Source: Echinarachnius parma | Taxonomy: Eukaryota; Echinodermata; Echinoidea; Clypeasteroida; Echinarachniidae | DNA length: 64,000 nt | NCBI GenBank assembly: GCA_037951105.1 | Contig: JBAMJV010003033.1 | Location: 248,001 to 312,000, forward strand | Reading direction: 5' to 3' | Shown: positions 57,701-63,965 of the stretch, in pieces | Numbering within the stretch: position 1 is the first letter of the stretch | Layout: each line of letters begins with the position of its first letter | Made by a program: the position numbers and the translations under genes | The notes under the pieces: generated by a model | What the model saw: only the letters and a program-made list of their open reading frames with translations | Database searches by the model: none | What the model was told of the DNA's origin: nothing

Positions 57701-59673
57701 CAGGCAAAGAGGATTAGATAATTGGTTTGAACACTTCTATTCTGTAACATGAATCACATACAAGTGAAACATGGTAGAGATTCGAAGTGTGACTACAATC
57801 AAATATGTCTTAGGGGCCACCTGTCTATAGCAGCCAATCTACCAATAGTGACCACCCAAATGATCCCCTACAGAGGAAAGCAATGTTATGGAAGCTGTCT
57901 ATTATAGAGGTCACTTGTCTACAGTGCGTGACACTTTTCTAGTTTCACTTGTGGTAGTCACTATGTACAGGTATGACTGTAATTTTTTTAAGTTTTCTCA
58001 TTCTAGGAGTACTGTAATTTGCTATTCTTATTAAATTCTTTTGTTTCATGTAGATTCCTACGTGAAGGTTGCTCTGATGTCATCCAGTGGGTTTGAGATT
58101 TCCAAGAGCAAGACGTCTGTGAGGAGAGGCCAGTCAGGCCCAACATTCAAGGAGACATTCTTCTTCCAGGTGATTATGAAATGATTATTCTATATCCCTC
58201 ATATATCTATAAATATTTCACCCTTTTTGTATTCAATGATGTCCATTTCTAGAAGATTGATTGTGGTTGGAATGTCCTCTCAAAGTTTTCTTTCATGCTG
58301 TAGTATAATTTCATTTTATTCATTTCATTTTGTAATAGATTGATCTTTTCATAGATTTGAATAGTACTTTAAACTGCCCCCAAGGTTAAATTCCATAGTT
58401 TATTGAGAAGTAGAGCATGTGAAGTATCCAGGCCAGTTCAAATACCTTTCTGCTGGGTGCAGTTTCAATAGGTTGTCACTTCAAAGAAAAGTAAAGATGA
58501 ACCTCACAGGGCATATGGGCACATTTTTGCTGTGGGGTGTCTGGGGTCTATACTATTTCCCATTTTTGTCTTTTTCTGACAAGCAAAAAAAAAAGGGTAC
58601 TACTCTACTGTCCCAAAATGTTATGATTTTGATGACATTTTCTTGAAATTGACATGGGTTTATGCCTAAATATGTCATGATTTTTCAGAATATGACAAGA
58701 TTTTGCTTGAAAATTATATGCATTTTGCCTATTAAATGACATTAGGTTGCCCAAATATTTCTCTCTGATTATGGCATCACTGTGGCCCCAAATGACACGG
58801 TTTGTGTAAATTTGAAGCATTAGCTCCTTTATTGAGAGACATTGTGATATGACGTTTTAAATATATTATTGATTATTGCTGTTTCCAAAATCTGGGGGGG
58901 GGGGATTGCAGCCCCCTAGCAACCGTACCTTGTACACCTATAGTGTTCCTTGCCCTTTCAATGTACAGGCATATGATAGCTTCCATGGCCGCTTGAGCAT
59001 TTTATTGTAATGCCAAAGTACATAAAGGTGTCTTAACAGGATGTTGCATTCTGTATGGATCATAAAAGTTCTATAACATCCAGTGTGACATTTCCCGCAG
59101 TTACTTGTTTTATATTGTAGGAACAGTTTTCAATTTTTTCTGGACAGATGTTCATTCTGTGTGATGTTTCCTTTGCTTTTATTTTATATTACAAATTTGT
59201 TTTCGCATTTTCTCAACTTTATCAAAACAACCTTGGCTTCTAAGCTGATCTTTGCTTTATTTCTTCATTTCAGGAATACCTTGAGTAAATACACAATTTC
59301 GTTAGAAAATATATATTTATTGTTGATTAATTTGTATTTTTTATTTCATTCAAATGAAAATGAAATGTTATCTTGTATCGATGAAAACTAACTTATGCCG
59401 ATATTGATATACTCAGTACTAATATGCATTGTTGTTGACATTGTTGTTAATATCTCCTTGATTTCATTTTGCCAGGTTGCCCAGTTCCAACTGCCAGAGA
59501 TGACGCTGCTGTTCAGCGTGTTCAACAAGAAGGGCATCAAGCGCAAGGAGTCCATCGGCTGGTTCTCCATGGGCCTTAGCAACAGCAGCGAGGAGGAGAT
59601 CGGGCACTGGAACGAGATGCGGGAATCAAGGGGACACCAGGTCTGTCGCTGGCACGCCCTCCTCGAGTCTTAA
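21695..59673 (+). CDS. Syt14: Synaptotagmin-14/16-like gene with alternative N-terminal modules
   Basis: Shared exons are 53003-53166, 53605-54012, 57017-57209, 58054-58169 and 59476-59673 (359 residues): an acidic linker, C2A, a Ser-rich linker, and C2B with a C-terminal WHxL-type end. Recognition rests on '[19 protein letters not shown]', '[17 protein letters not shown]', '[17 protein letters not shown]' and '[10 protein letters not shown]', typical of SYT14/SYT16. These bind membranes and partners without calcium and act in trafficking. C2A loop 1 is '[12 protein letters not shown]' and loop 3 '[11 protein letters not shown]'; C2B loop 3 is '[11 protein letters not shown]'; the acidic calcium ligands are mostly absent. 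At least six 5' modules (starting 21695, 34854, 39412, 42056, 46548, 49267) all end in phase 1 and fit 53003. Predicted lengths are 505, 547, 481, 477, 412 and 454 residues. SYT14 versus SYT16 cannot be settled; an invertebrate pro-orthologue is likely. Confidence 0.9.
21788..21955. mobile_element. Fold-back MITE with 'GGGGGGTGTT..AACACCCCCC'-like ends
   Basis: 'aaagttgtaattgatcgcaa' and 'gtcagaaaa' on the left are mirrored by 'ttttctgacttgcgattaat' and 'cgcaacttt' on the right; ends 'ggggggtgttgcataaa' and 'tttatgaaacaccccc'. In the first intron of the transmembrane isoform. Confidence 0.8.
21960..23640. other. AT-rich intron, nothing recognised
   Basis: First intron of the transmembrane isoform. 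No coding or repeat structure is evident beyond AT-rich sequence. Confidence 0.6.
23791..24676. mobile_element. Mariner-like 886-bp fold-back element with TA target duplication
   Basis: Ends 'CACCGTGTCCCAGAAAAAAC' and the complementary 'TTTTTTCTGGGACACGGTG' are flanked by TA (23789-23790 and 24677-24678). The arms continue with high identity to the centre near 24233, so the whole element is one long hairpin. It is inserted in an older 'ctggcccagaaggcc' repeat (related to 19215-19440). No transposase frame. Confidence 0.85.
25147..25265. mobile_element. Fold-back MITE just upstream of the transmembrane exon
   Basis: 'gggccctgttgcagaaag', 'tacaatcaattgt' and the mirrored 'acaattgattgta' plus 'ctttctgcaataaggcc'. 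It ends 48 bp before the transmembrane exon starts, so it may overlap the branch-point region. Confidence 0.8.
25313..25483 (+). CDS. SYT14/16-like transmembrane exon
   Basis: Acceptor 'aaatttccttttttt-ag' and donor 'ttgg|gtaagt'; phase 1 at both ends. Encodes '[20 protein letters not shown]' and 'LFMCLNK', a single membrane span, then a Cys-rich juxtamembrane '[10 protein letters not shown]' (likely palmitoylated) and an acidic/poly-Lys stretch. The placement matches the N-terminal transmembrane segment of vertebrate SYT14. Confidence 0.88.
26086..26235 (+). CDS. SYT14/16-like cytosolic linker exon
   Basis: Acceptor 'ttctctctgtctag', donor 'gaag|gtaagc', phase 1 to 1. Encodes '[20 protein letters not shown]', '[13 protein letters not shown]' and the basic '[14 protein letters not shown]'. 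The SSSxSEDE..L.RY pattern matches the post-transmembrane linker of vertebrate SYT14. Confidence 0.85.
26273..26360. mobile_element. Short TTAA element
   Basis: Begins 'TTAACCTGTTCCCTAC' and ends 'GGGCAGTGGGTTAA'. An inverted relative lies at 62557-62628. It starts 37 bp after an exon donor. Confidence 0.6.
26361..29842. other. Long AT-rich intron; poly-G run at 26965-26987
   Basis: Apart from the 23-base poly-G run followed by 'tgtttggggtgtttggggtg', nothing coding or repetitive is recognised. Confidence 0.6.
29029..29170. repeat. Dispersed 'AAACCTGTCTATA' repeat
   Basis: 'acagtgaaacctgtctataa' followed by 'ggtggtctttacatacaggt'. Relatives are at 46735-46870, 49729-49935, 57805-57980 and 61500-61580. 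Confidence 0.65.
29843..29941 (+). CDS. SYT14/16-like acidic exon
   Basis: Acceptor 'tcctcgtcatag'; donor 'aaag|gtttgt' is weak. Phase 1 to 1. Joined to 26235 it reads '[20 protein letters not shown]' then '[13 protein letters not shown]'. It could join 53003 in frame, or be skipped, because every exon here is symmetric. Several diverged copies follow. No named domain. Confidence 0.72.
29942..30660 (+). pseudogene. Decayed tandem copies of the acidic exon end
   Basis: Copies near 30104-30161, 30327-30374 and, more weakly, 30567-30650 repeat the exon end ('atcgagctgaaag', 'ataaaactggaag'), the GT-rich start of the intron ('gtttgtgcgtgtgtgtg') and 'atctctaacat..attgcacatcagtt'. The period is about 215-230 bp. 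The third copy keeps 'gaag|gtttgt' and an open acidic frame; acceptors are unclear. Confidence 0.65.
30661..34820. other. Long AT-rich intron with G-rich tracts
   Basis: Contains G runs near 32007-32016, 32043-32050, 32201-32218, 33110-33120 and 33275-33287 and a 39-bp tandem repeat at 33541-33635 ('aatgtaaattacacttgc', 'aaaggtttttaataattta'). No convincing exon. Confidence 0.6.
34854..35418 (+). CDS. SYT14/16-like alternative first exon B (amphipathic-helix N-terminus)
   Basis: ATG in 'aaaatgg' at 34854; 188 codons plus one base; donor 'tatg|gtagga'. The phase-1 G joins GT at 53003 to give Gly. The N-terminus '[17 protein letters not shown]' places F3, F6, M9/I10, F13/F14 and I17 on one face, as in membrane-binding amphipathic helices. 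The rest is acidic and Ser-rich with '[16 protein letters not shown]'. An acceptor-like 'ttctcattcctag' ends at 34821, but an in-frame TAA (34824) follows, so any upstream exon is non-coding. Confidence 0.75.
35754..37032. repeat. 1.28-kb fold-back satellite ('GGTCGCTAGTCATAATACGA' units)
   Basis: About 50 units of 18-30 bp built on 'GCTA(G/T)TCATAA' in one orientation up to ~36277, then in the opposite orientation ('TTATGACTAGCGACCCT') to the end. The outer ends are inverted repeats (CTCGCTAGTCATAAGGAC and its complement). Inside the right half a 234-bp block (36361 on) is repeated from 36595 with no visible difference. Confidence 0.92.
37033..39411. other. Intron/promoter-proximal sequence, no feature recognised
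   Basis: AT-rich with poly-G runs at 37454-37464 and 38260-38271. The promoter of alternative first exon C should lie in its last part, but no clear core element stands out; 'atcgttgttatcgtcttcca' is tandemly repeated at 39365-39405. Confidence 0.5.
39412..39778 (+). CDS. SYT14/16-like alternative first exon C (MGNCCC, acylated N-terminus)
   Basis: ATG in 'caacatgg'; 122 codons plus one base; donor 'ctgg|gtacgt', phase-1 G. The N-terminus '[20 protein letters not shown]' has Gly2 for myristoylation, Cys4-6 and Cys9 for palmitoylation, and a following basic cluster, a classic dual-lipid anchor. Downstream are '[20 protein letters not shown]', a basic region ending in an RRxS kinase site, then '[18 protein letters not shown]'. 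Confidence 0.8.
39936..40501. mobile_element. Duplicated SINE-like unit with tRNA-derived core
   Basis: 'ataagcgagaagtaaactaa' through 'gcactggtcgaaaaattggt' occurs at ~39945-40117 and again at ~40331-40501. Between them is a minus-strand tRNA-like core (40109-40172): A-box-like 'TGGCCTAGTAG' and B-box 'GTTCGATTCC'. Confidence 0.65.
40520..42055. other. Intron, no feature recognised
   Basis: AT-rich, no convincing exon or repeat. It should contain the promoter and 5' UTR of first exon D. Confidence 0.5.
42056..42410 (+). CDS. SYT14/16-like alternative first exon D (MGLILPCC)
   Basis: ATG in 'cgaaatggg'; 118 codons plus one base; donor 'aatg|gtaata', phase-1 G. '[19 protein letters not shown]' has Gly2 and a Cys pair at 7-8 (possible myristoyl/palmitoyl sites; Pro6 is not ideal for myristoylation). 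Two polybasic stretches follow, '[16 protein letters not shown]' and '[15 protein letters not shown]', suited to binding acidic lipids. Confidence 0.8.
42790..42861 (-). tRNA. tRNA-like cloverleaf (Ala-AGC-like), probably a SINE head
   Basis: On the minus strand a 72-nt cloverleaf can be drawn: acceptor GTCTTCG/CGAAGCC (one mismatch), D arm GCTT/GAGC, anticodon loop CTAGCAA (AGC), T arm CGGG-TTCGATT-CCCG. It lies in an intron and resembles other tRNA-derived pieces in the window, so a SINE or pseudogene is more likely than a working tRNA. Confidence 0.5.
42971..43135. mobile_element. Fold-back MITE with 'GGCCCCGTTGCAGAAAGAGA' ends
   Basis: Near-perfect inverted repeat: 'ggccccgttgcagaaagaga', 'tacaatcgattgtaagtta' and 'cttacgatt' mirrored to 'tctctttctgcaacggggcc'. 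Same family as 25147-25265. Confidence 0.9.
43140..44650. other. Intron with dispersed repeat; one unassigned 121-codon frame
   Basis: Includes the inverted relative (43812-43985) of the 18567 repeat and 'tactggtgcgtact' duplicates near 43640-43678. A 121-codon plus-strand frame (44233-44598) has no motif I can recognise. Confidence 0.5.
44659..45386. mobile_element. Fold-back element with 'TCGCACAAAAAGTTCCGCAA' ends
   Basis: Ends 'cgcacaaaaagttccgcaat' + 'cgagg' and the complementary 'cctcgattgcggaacttttt' + 'gtgcg' are flanked by TA-rich sequence, suggesting a TA target. Inner blocks ('gaaagcgtgaatcctcctct', 'caaaatgcactgattttgtc') recur inverted, and a third, direct copy of part of the right arm lies at 45133-45320. 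Confidence 0.8.
45390..46547. other. Intron, no feature recognised
   Basis: No coding or repeat signal stands out. It should hold the 5' regulatory region of first exon E. Confidence 0.5.
46548..46707 (+). CDS. SYT14/16-like alternative first exon E (MVYLCLCC)
   Basis: ATG in 'gtcatgg'; 53 codons plus one base; donor 'gatg|gtaaat', phase-1 G. '[18 protein letters not shown]' has three N-terminal Cys in a hydrophobic setting, suggesting palmitoylation without myristate. It later carries '[17 protein letters not shown]', whose RRQS matches a motif in exon C. Shortest of the N-termini (predicted protein 412 residues). Confidence 0.72.
47012..47146. mobile_element. Fold-back MITE 'GGCATTCTCTAC..GTAGAGAATGCC'
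   Basis: Inverted repeat of about 60 bp per arm ('ggcatgcatgactaaaagaa' mirrored by 'ttcttttagtcatgcatgcc'), with a small central 'atacaattcgtat' palindrome. Confidence 0.9.
47147..49266. other. Intron with poly-C (47173-47192) and (GATGGT)n (47739-47764)
   Basis: Otherwise AT-rich sequence with no recognised exon. It should include the promoter of first exon F. Confidence 0.5.
49267..49552 (+). CDS. SYT14/16-like alternative first exon F ([12 protein letters not shown] donor)
   Basis: ATG in 'caaaatgt'; 95 codons plus one base. '[19 protein letters not shown]' has Cys at 2, 6 and 10 among Leu, a likely palmitoylated or shallow hydrophobic anchor. The rest is acidic and His-rich ('[18 protein letters not shown]', '[11 protein letters not shown]'). 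The only phase-1-compatible donor is 'tgtg|gcaagt', a GC donor with an otherwise ideal consensus; the GT at 49557 gives the wrong phase. Confidence 0.68.
49553..53002. other. Intron before the shared exons
   Basis: Contains a dispersed 'aaacctgt..agtggccac' repeat at 49729-49935. The rest is AT-rich without recognisable features. Ends in the pyrimidine tract and AG used by every isoform. Confidence 0.55.
53003..53166 (+). CDS. SYT14/16-like first shared exon (acidic linker)
   Basis: Acceptor 'gctttgtttcaccag'; the GT at its start completes a Gly codon with the G left by the upstream modules. Donor 'gag|gtaaac', phase 0. Encodes '[20 protein letters not shown]' and an acidic run ending '[11 protein letters not shown]'. 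It is the junction that all 5' modules share. Confidence 0.85.
53605..54012 (+). CDS. SYT14/16-like C2A domain exon
   Basis: Acceptor 'gctctttaacag', donor 'aca|gtgagt', phase 0 to 0, so all of C2A is in one exon. '[20 protein letters not shown]' starts the fold; '[17 protein letters not shown]' is the basic strand typical of synaptotagmins. Loop 1 ('[13 protein letters not shown]') and loop 3 ('[14 protein letters not shown]') lack the Asp ligands, so calcium binding is unlikely. The exon is markedly more GC-rich than the surrounding introns. Confidence 0.93.
54157..54681. mobile_element. MITE with 'TTAAAGGGCAATG' ends
   Basis: Inverted ends 'TTAAAGGGCAATG' and 'CATTGCCCTTTAA', about 525 bp, non-coding, in the C2A-C2B intron. 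Confidence 0.7.
54724..56015. mobile_element. hAT-type non-autonomous element with 8-bp target duplication
   Basis: Ends TAAGGCTGAGTC and GACTCAGCCTTA, flanked on both sides by ACTTGGAC (54716-54723 and 56016-56023). An 8-bp duplication and YARGG-type ends indicate hAT. Subterminal 'gaaccgggtcccgat' repeats are also inverted. The centre is a ~400-bp hairpin (55192-55593). No transposase. Confidence 0.85.
56427..56503 (-). repeat. tRNA-derived SINE fragment
   Basis: The minus strand reads GGTCTCC-TAGCTCAGTCGG (A box) through GGTTCGAATCC (B box) to GGGGAAACC, with a poly-A insertion in the D loop. A tRNA-like pseudogene. Confidence 0.6.
56858..56945 (+). pseudogene. Decayed upstream copy of the 5' half of the C2B exon
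   Basis: 'cagacttgtcagactccag', 'tcgtccatgcagtccc' and 'agtcgaggaagtgtcccaga' repeat exon 57017-57209, keeping '[15 protein letters not shown]' before diverging into 'DCAAAE'. No usable donor follows. Confidence 0.8.
57017..57209 (+). CDS. SYT14/16-like linker and start of C2B
   Basis: Acceptor 'tatcttcactcag', donor 'ccag|gtaaaa', phase 0 to 1. Encodes the Ser-rich '[20 protein letters not shown]' then C2B strands with '[19 protein letters not shown]' and 'KQRAAGRAP'. The GSVPE.L.GL.YN block is diagnostic for SYT14/16. Confidence 0.93.
57424..57515 (+). pseudogene. Decayed downstream copy of the 3' half of the C2B exon
   Basis: Reads '[20 protein letters not shown]' then diverges to 'IRGNPKGDQ' before 'ccag|gtaaat'. 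Compared with 57017-57209 it lacks the 5' half and an acceptor, and an indel changes the exit phase from 1 to 0. Confidence 0.8.
58054..58169 (+). CDS. SYT14/16-like C2B middle exon
   Basis: Acceptor 'tttgtttcatgtag', donor 'ccag|gtgatt', phase 1 to 0. Encodes '[20 protein letters not shown]' and '[19 protein letters not shown]', the conserved Lys/Arg-rich C2B strand. Confidence 0.93.
59476..59673 (+). CDS. SYT14/16-like terminal coding exon
   Basis: Acceptor 'tcattttgccag'; stop TAA at 59671-59673. Encodes '[20 protein letters not shown]' with a calcium-ligand-free loop, then '[19 protein letters not shown]' and the C-terminal '[10 protein letters not shown]' (WHxL motif, used for docking-type interactions in synaptotagmins). 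Confidence 0.94.
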   Translation, partial: VAQFQLPEMTLLFSVFNKKGIKRKESIGWFSMGLSNSSEEEIGHWNEMRESRGHQVCRWHALLES

Positions 59674-59750
59674 CTGCACCCCTTCAGAGTTCAAATGACT
59701 TTTAACCTTAACCTTTAACCTTTAATGAGTAGCCTGGATTCAGACTGGAT

Positions 59751-60066
59751 CATCCGTTCTCCATGGGCTATAGCTAGAGTAGAGATGAGGATATTGGGCA
59801 CTGGAGTGCGATGAGGGCATCAAGAGGGCACTAAGTCTACTGCTGGCATGCCCTCATGTCTTAACCACAACCAATTAGACTCGCTTGGCTACTTTAAAAG
59901 ACCTTTGCAAGCCCCCTCGAGTCGTTACTGCACAATATGCAGTCCCCTGACTATACTTACAAAAGACTTTATCCCCCACTTGAGTAATTCTTCACCTGGA
60001 ATTAGACTACATTGTTCTCCATTGGCCTTAGCAACATTAGTGATAAGGGCATCGGGCATTGACAAC
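59751..60066 (+). pseudogene. Decayed copies of the terminal coding exon in the 3' flank
   Basis: 59751-59870 retains 'ccgttctccatgggct', 'gatattgggcactggag', 'catcaagagggcac' and 'ctggcatgccctc'. 59907-59960 retains 'ccctcgagtcgttactgcac'. 60012-60066 retains 'tgttctccattggcctta' and 'gcatcgggcattg'. All are riddled with indels. Confidence 0.75.
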
Positions 60067-61613
60067 ATTTACCCCTTTGTATCCAAAGTTGTCTGTTAAA
60101 GTTATAGGTAACCGGTGCCTATGATCAATGCAGGGTTGTTTAAACTGGTAGAAAGATAATATGGCGATTTAATGACAGGATGTCTTATTTAATTATATAG
60201 TATTCATAACTCTTTACAGTACTGGTTCTTTGCCTTGTGTAAACAAACTATAGTTATTCTAAAGTGCCTTGAGGCTGCATGTATTCTAAGTTGAGACTTT
60301 TCATTATTTTTTTAAAACAAATTTGTGAAAGGCAGTATTACATTTGTGTGTATTGAATGAAGTTTTGTGTATTCATTTCTATAGTAATACTAAATACTGA
60401 ATTCCATACATTTTTGATTAAAGCAAAATCACAAAGTAATTTGATAATAATGATAATAATGACGGCTACTTATGTAGCGCACGTTCCCTCTTTTGACACT
60501 TGCGGTGCATCACTATTTTGCACAATTATGTTTCATTGAAGCAATGATAGGTGTCGTAGGTAGGTTCTCATGAATGTAGAACATTGTAACCCTGGGATTT
60601 TCTGAGAAAAACTTCTCACAAGGCTGTATGAAAGTTAATTATCACGTCAAAATGTATTGTGAACTGTTATCACCGTACTCGCATCTCTTCTTCTTTTCCT
60701 TTTACTGTGTTATTTTACTCTAGAGAAAACTAGTACAATTTCTCGAAATGTATTCTTGTAATCTTGCTGGTACACATTTCTTGGCTGAGAGTTCAACCTG
60801 TCATTGATATGGACACATAAATCTGTATGGGTGAGATTAAAGTATAACCTTTCCATACATTGCTACCAAAAGCAAATCACGTATTGTTCACGTATTGTTA
60901 AATCTTGGTCATGGTAAGAGTTTTCTAACAAATGAATGTCTGTCTGGCAAGATTTATTTTGCATTTATTATTTATCTTGGGTTTAAAAGCTATAACATCA
61001 TTTTTCACGTTCATCATGTCTATGAAATCGTCAGGCTTCAAAAAGCAGTAGGGTGTTTCACTAAACACACACAAAACAAATGTTAGCATCATTTTTGTCA
61101 GTAATAGTTGTCCTCTTGAGTTGATGCTAAAATTGATTTTAGGGCTTAGTGAAACACCATACCATCACTGTTTTTACACATGGACTACTTTTAAAATATA
61201 TACAATGCTACAATACCAGTAGTCTTTATCTGCATCATTTAGTGATGAAACTGTGGGTGCCTTAATTTGTGTTCTGGTTAACCATCATTCATAATTTGTT
61301 GTACCCTGTTATTTGTATTCATAAACAATGGGTGTATAAGTTCCACGATTTAAAAAAAGTAGATTTCTGATTTTGTGTGTGAACTAATTTGGATTCTAGA
61401 AAAATACTGGTAGTCGTCCATATCGGCAATAATTGGTGACATCCCTGTAAAAAATGTGAAACTTACTGCAGTAAAATTAGTTGTTATAATCGGTTCTGCA
61501 GTCAAACCTGTCTATAAATACTGCCCAAGAGAGACAGAAAAAGGTGTTATTTTAAGCAGGTGGTCTCTATAGACGAGTCCATCCACATGCAAAATGCTTA
61601 CAAGGGAATCAAG

Positions 61614-61890
61614 ATCAGTGGTCTTACTGAGGTGGCTGCTAGCTATAGCAGGTTTGAGACAAACATATATCAGTGGTCTTACTGAGGTGGCTGCTAGCTA
61701 TAGCAGGTTTGAGACAAACATATATCAGTGGTCTTACTGAGGTGGCTGCTAGCTATAGCAGGTTTGAGACAAACATATATCAGTGGTCTTACTGAGGTGG
61801 AACCCTGCTAGCTATAGCAGGTTTGAGACAAACATATATCAGTGGTCTTACTGAGGTGGCTGCTAGCTATAGCAGGTTTGAGACAAACAG
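61614..61890 (+). repeat. 55-bp tandem repeat, five copies
   Basis: Unit 'atcagtggtcttactgaggt' + 'ggctgctagctatagcaggt' + 'ttgagacaaacatat', nearly identical between copies; the fourth copy has a 5-bp insertion. It grows out of a dispersed 'aaacctgtctata' repeat. Confidence 0.95.
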
Positions 61891-62556
61891 TAATTTGCAA
61901 AGTTTTGCGGTGTCTTCTTGAAAATAATGTGTGAAATTTAGAAACAGTACGTCCAGCTTGATTTTGTGTTTTTTGTGTAATAATGACAAGTATGTTACAT
62001 GTAACTACATTTTTGTTTTACTTATAGAACAATGACCTGATGATTTGCTGAAAATTGTGAACCATTTTGCAAGGCATTCTACAAGTTGCCTGAAAGAAGA
62101 GCTATTATTTTCAAGAAGCTAGGTCTTCCAATTGCCTGTTCTTTTTTGGTAGAAATTTAAGTTTTGTCAAAGTGCTTTAATGCCATCAAATTTTGAAGCA
62201 ATCCAGCCATGTTACAAAAGAGTATGAAAGTTCTTAAAGTCTACACTTAAACAAATATATACAAGAGTGGTGCCTTCCATCTATAGTAAGCTACAGTATT
62301 TAAATGAAATACGATTGCCTTCCAGTAGTATGTCAAATGCTTGTGATGTATTTTATATTATCCTTTTTCACAATTGTCCAGGCTAAAAGTGAATTTATAT
62401 ATTTTTTTTTGTTTCACAGGTTTCCCACAAATTGTATTTTGCTTATGGTGTATGTATGTATGTAATTACTCTCTGTCTTCCTAGTTGTCTTCCATATTAC
62501 AAATATCTAGTGCTTCCAGGGGAAACTAATATTTTGTCTTCCAAAATCATTCCTTA

Positions 62557-62628
62557 TTAACCCACTGCCCACAATGGTCCTGTATTACTCTATTGGGATT
62601 ACACAACATCTGGTAGGGAACAGGTTAA
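62557..62628. mobile_element. Short TTAA element, inverted relative of 26273-26360
   Basis: Begins 'TTAACCCACTGCCCAC' and ends 'GGTAGGGAACAGGTTAA'. Confidence 0.55.
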
Positions 62629-63368
62629 GATCTGACACAATGTTGTACTTATTTAGTACAATTTGCATAGTCTCTTCTATGTATTAATTATATATATGTT
62701 AATCATGGATTGTTAGAAAGGGATATTCTACAAATCAAAGTGGATTATTAACACATACATATGTGGAGGTGTTTGGCATTATGGGGTAGGCGCTTTACTT
62801 CCAATCACGGGACTCAAGTTCCATGACCATGGGTAATGATAGTACCAGAAGTGTCACATCACATTAGGTATGTTCGGGATATAATACTCCACTGTAACTT
62901 GCTGGTATTTAATTGGCGGTGTGGAGTTTTGTGGAAAGTCTTTACTAGCTATAATATGATTTAAGTATACTTTTTACTATTCTAGTGCTTTCTAAACTTG
63001 AGGGTTAAAATTTTTTTTTATTTTTTAATAAGTGGTGTTTAGCCTATTATCATTCTAATTCTATTTTGTATGATGGGTTTAACTATAGAACAATTGGGCT
63101 TTTCAGTTGACAAATAAGGTTAACTTAGCAAGTAACAAGCTAAGGCTAACTTGGCAAGCCATAGTTGGTTACTAAGAAGACTAGTACTGTTTATGTATTC
63201 CATTCATCTAGAATAGACTTAGTTTTGTACTGAGCTAGTGTGCCAACATAAATCTGGGCTTGGGTATTTTATTAGTTTTATACATAAACTAGCTGTTGCA
63301 TAAACTTGTATGAATGGCTGAACTTTTTCAATTTTGTTTTTCCACTGGTTTGTGAATTGTTGTTACCT

Positions 63369-63724
63369 AATAAAGTTTTAGCCTACCTAACCTCATATCG
63401 TAAACAAAGAGAAAGTACAATATTGAGAAATATGATGAATGTTGGGGCAATGTTTACATCTTCAATACAAATTGGTAAAAGGACTTCATAGTGGCTCAGA
63501 ATGCACTTTCCTTTTGAATTTTCTCTTATTACCTTTTGGACCAAATCAATTTCTAAATTCTTGAATTGTCTTCTTTCTCATCTATGTGAATAATCAAGTT
63601 GAGAATATTCTTTCATTTATTATATTTATCATGCATTTTAAAACTTCAATTGGACCAATTAAAATTCATATTCATATGAGGTCCATGATACTATTATATA
63701 AATTCTATAATTATTGTAAATAAA
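63369..63724 (+). terminator. Candidate poly(A) signals for the synaptotagmin gene
   Basis: AATAAA at 63369-63374 and 63719-63724. Either would imply a 3' UTR of about 3.7-4.1 kb; an earlier variant signal cannot be excluded. Confidence 0.3.
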
Positions 63725-63965
63725 GCAGTATATGTGTTTTTATTTTCTGAATATAGTTTTCACCTTGCTAGAGTAGGTGTGGGTAAAAGGAGAGAGAAAC
63801 ATTAGCAAACGTAATGTAGTTGAAAATGTATATTATGAAGAAAATTGTAAAGGTATTTATTAAAGGAGCAATAATACATATGTAACATCTTTTACAAGTG
63901 TTTGTTTTTTTTTCTTGGTATATTGCCTCAGATTTGTGTGTATTTATGATGAAAAAGAGCAAAGA

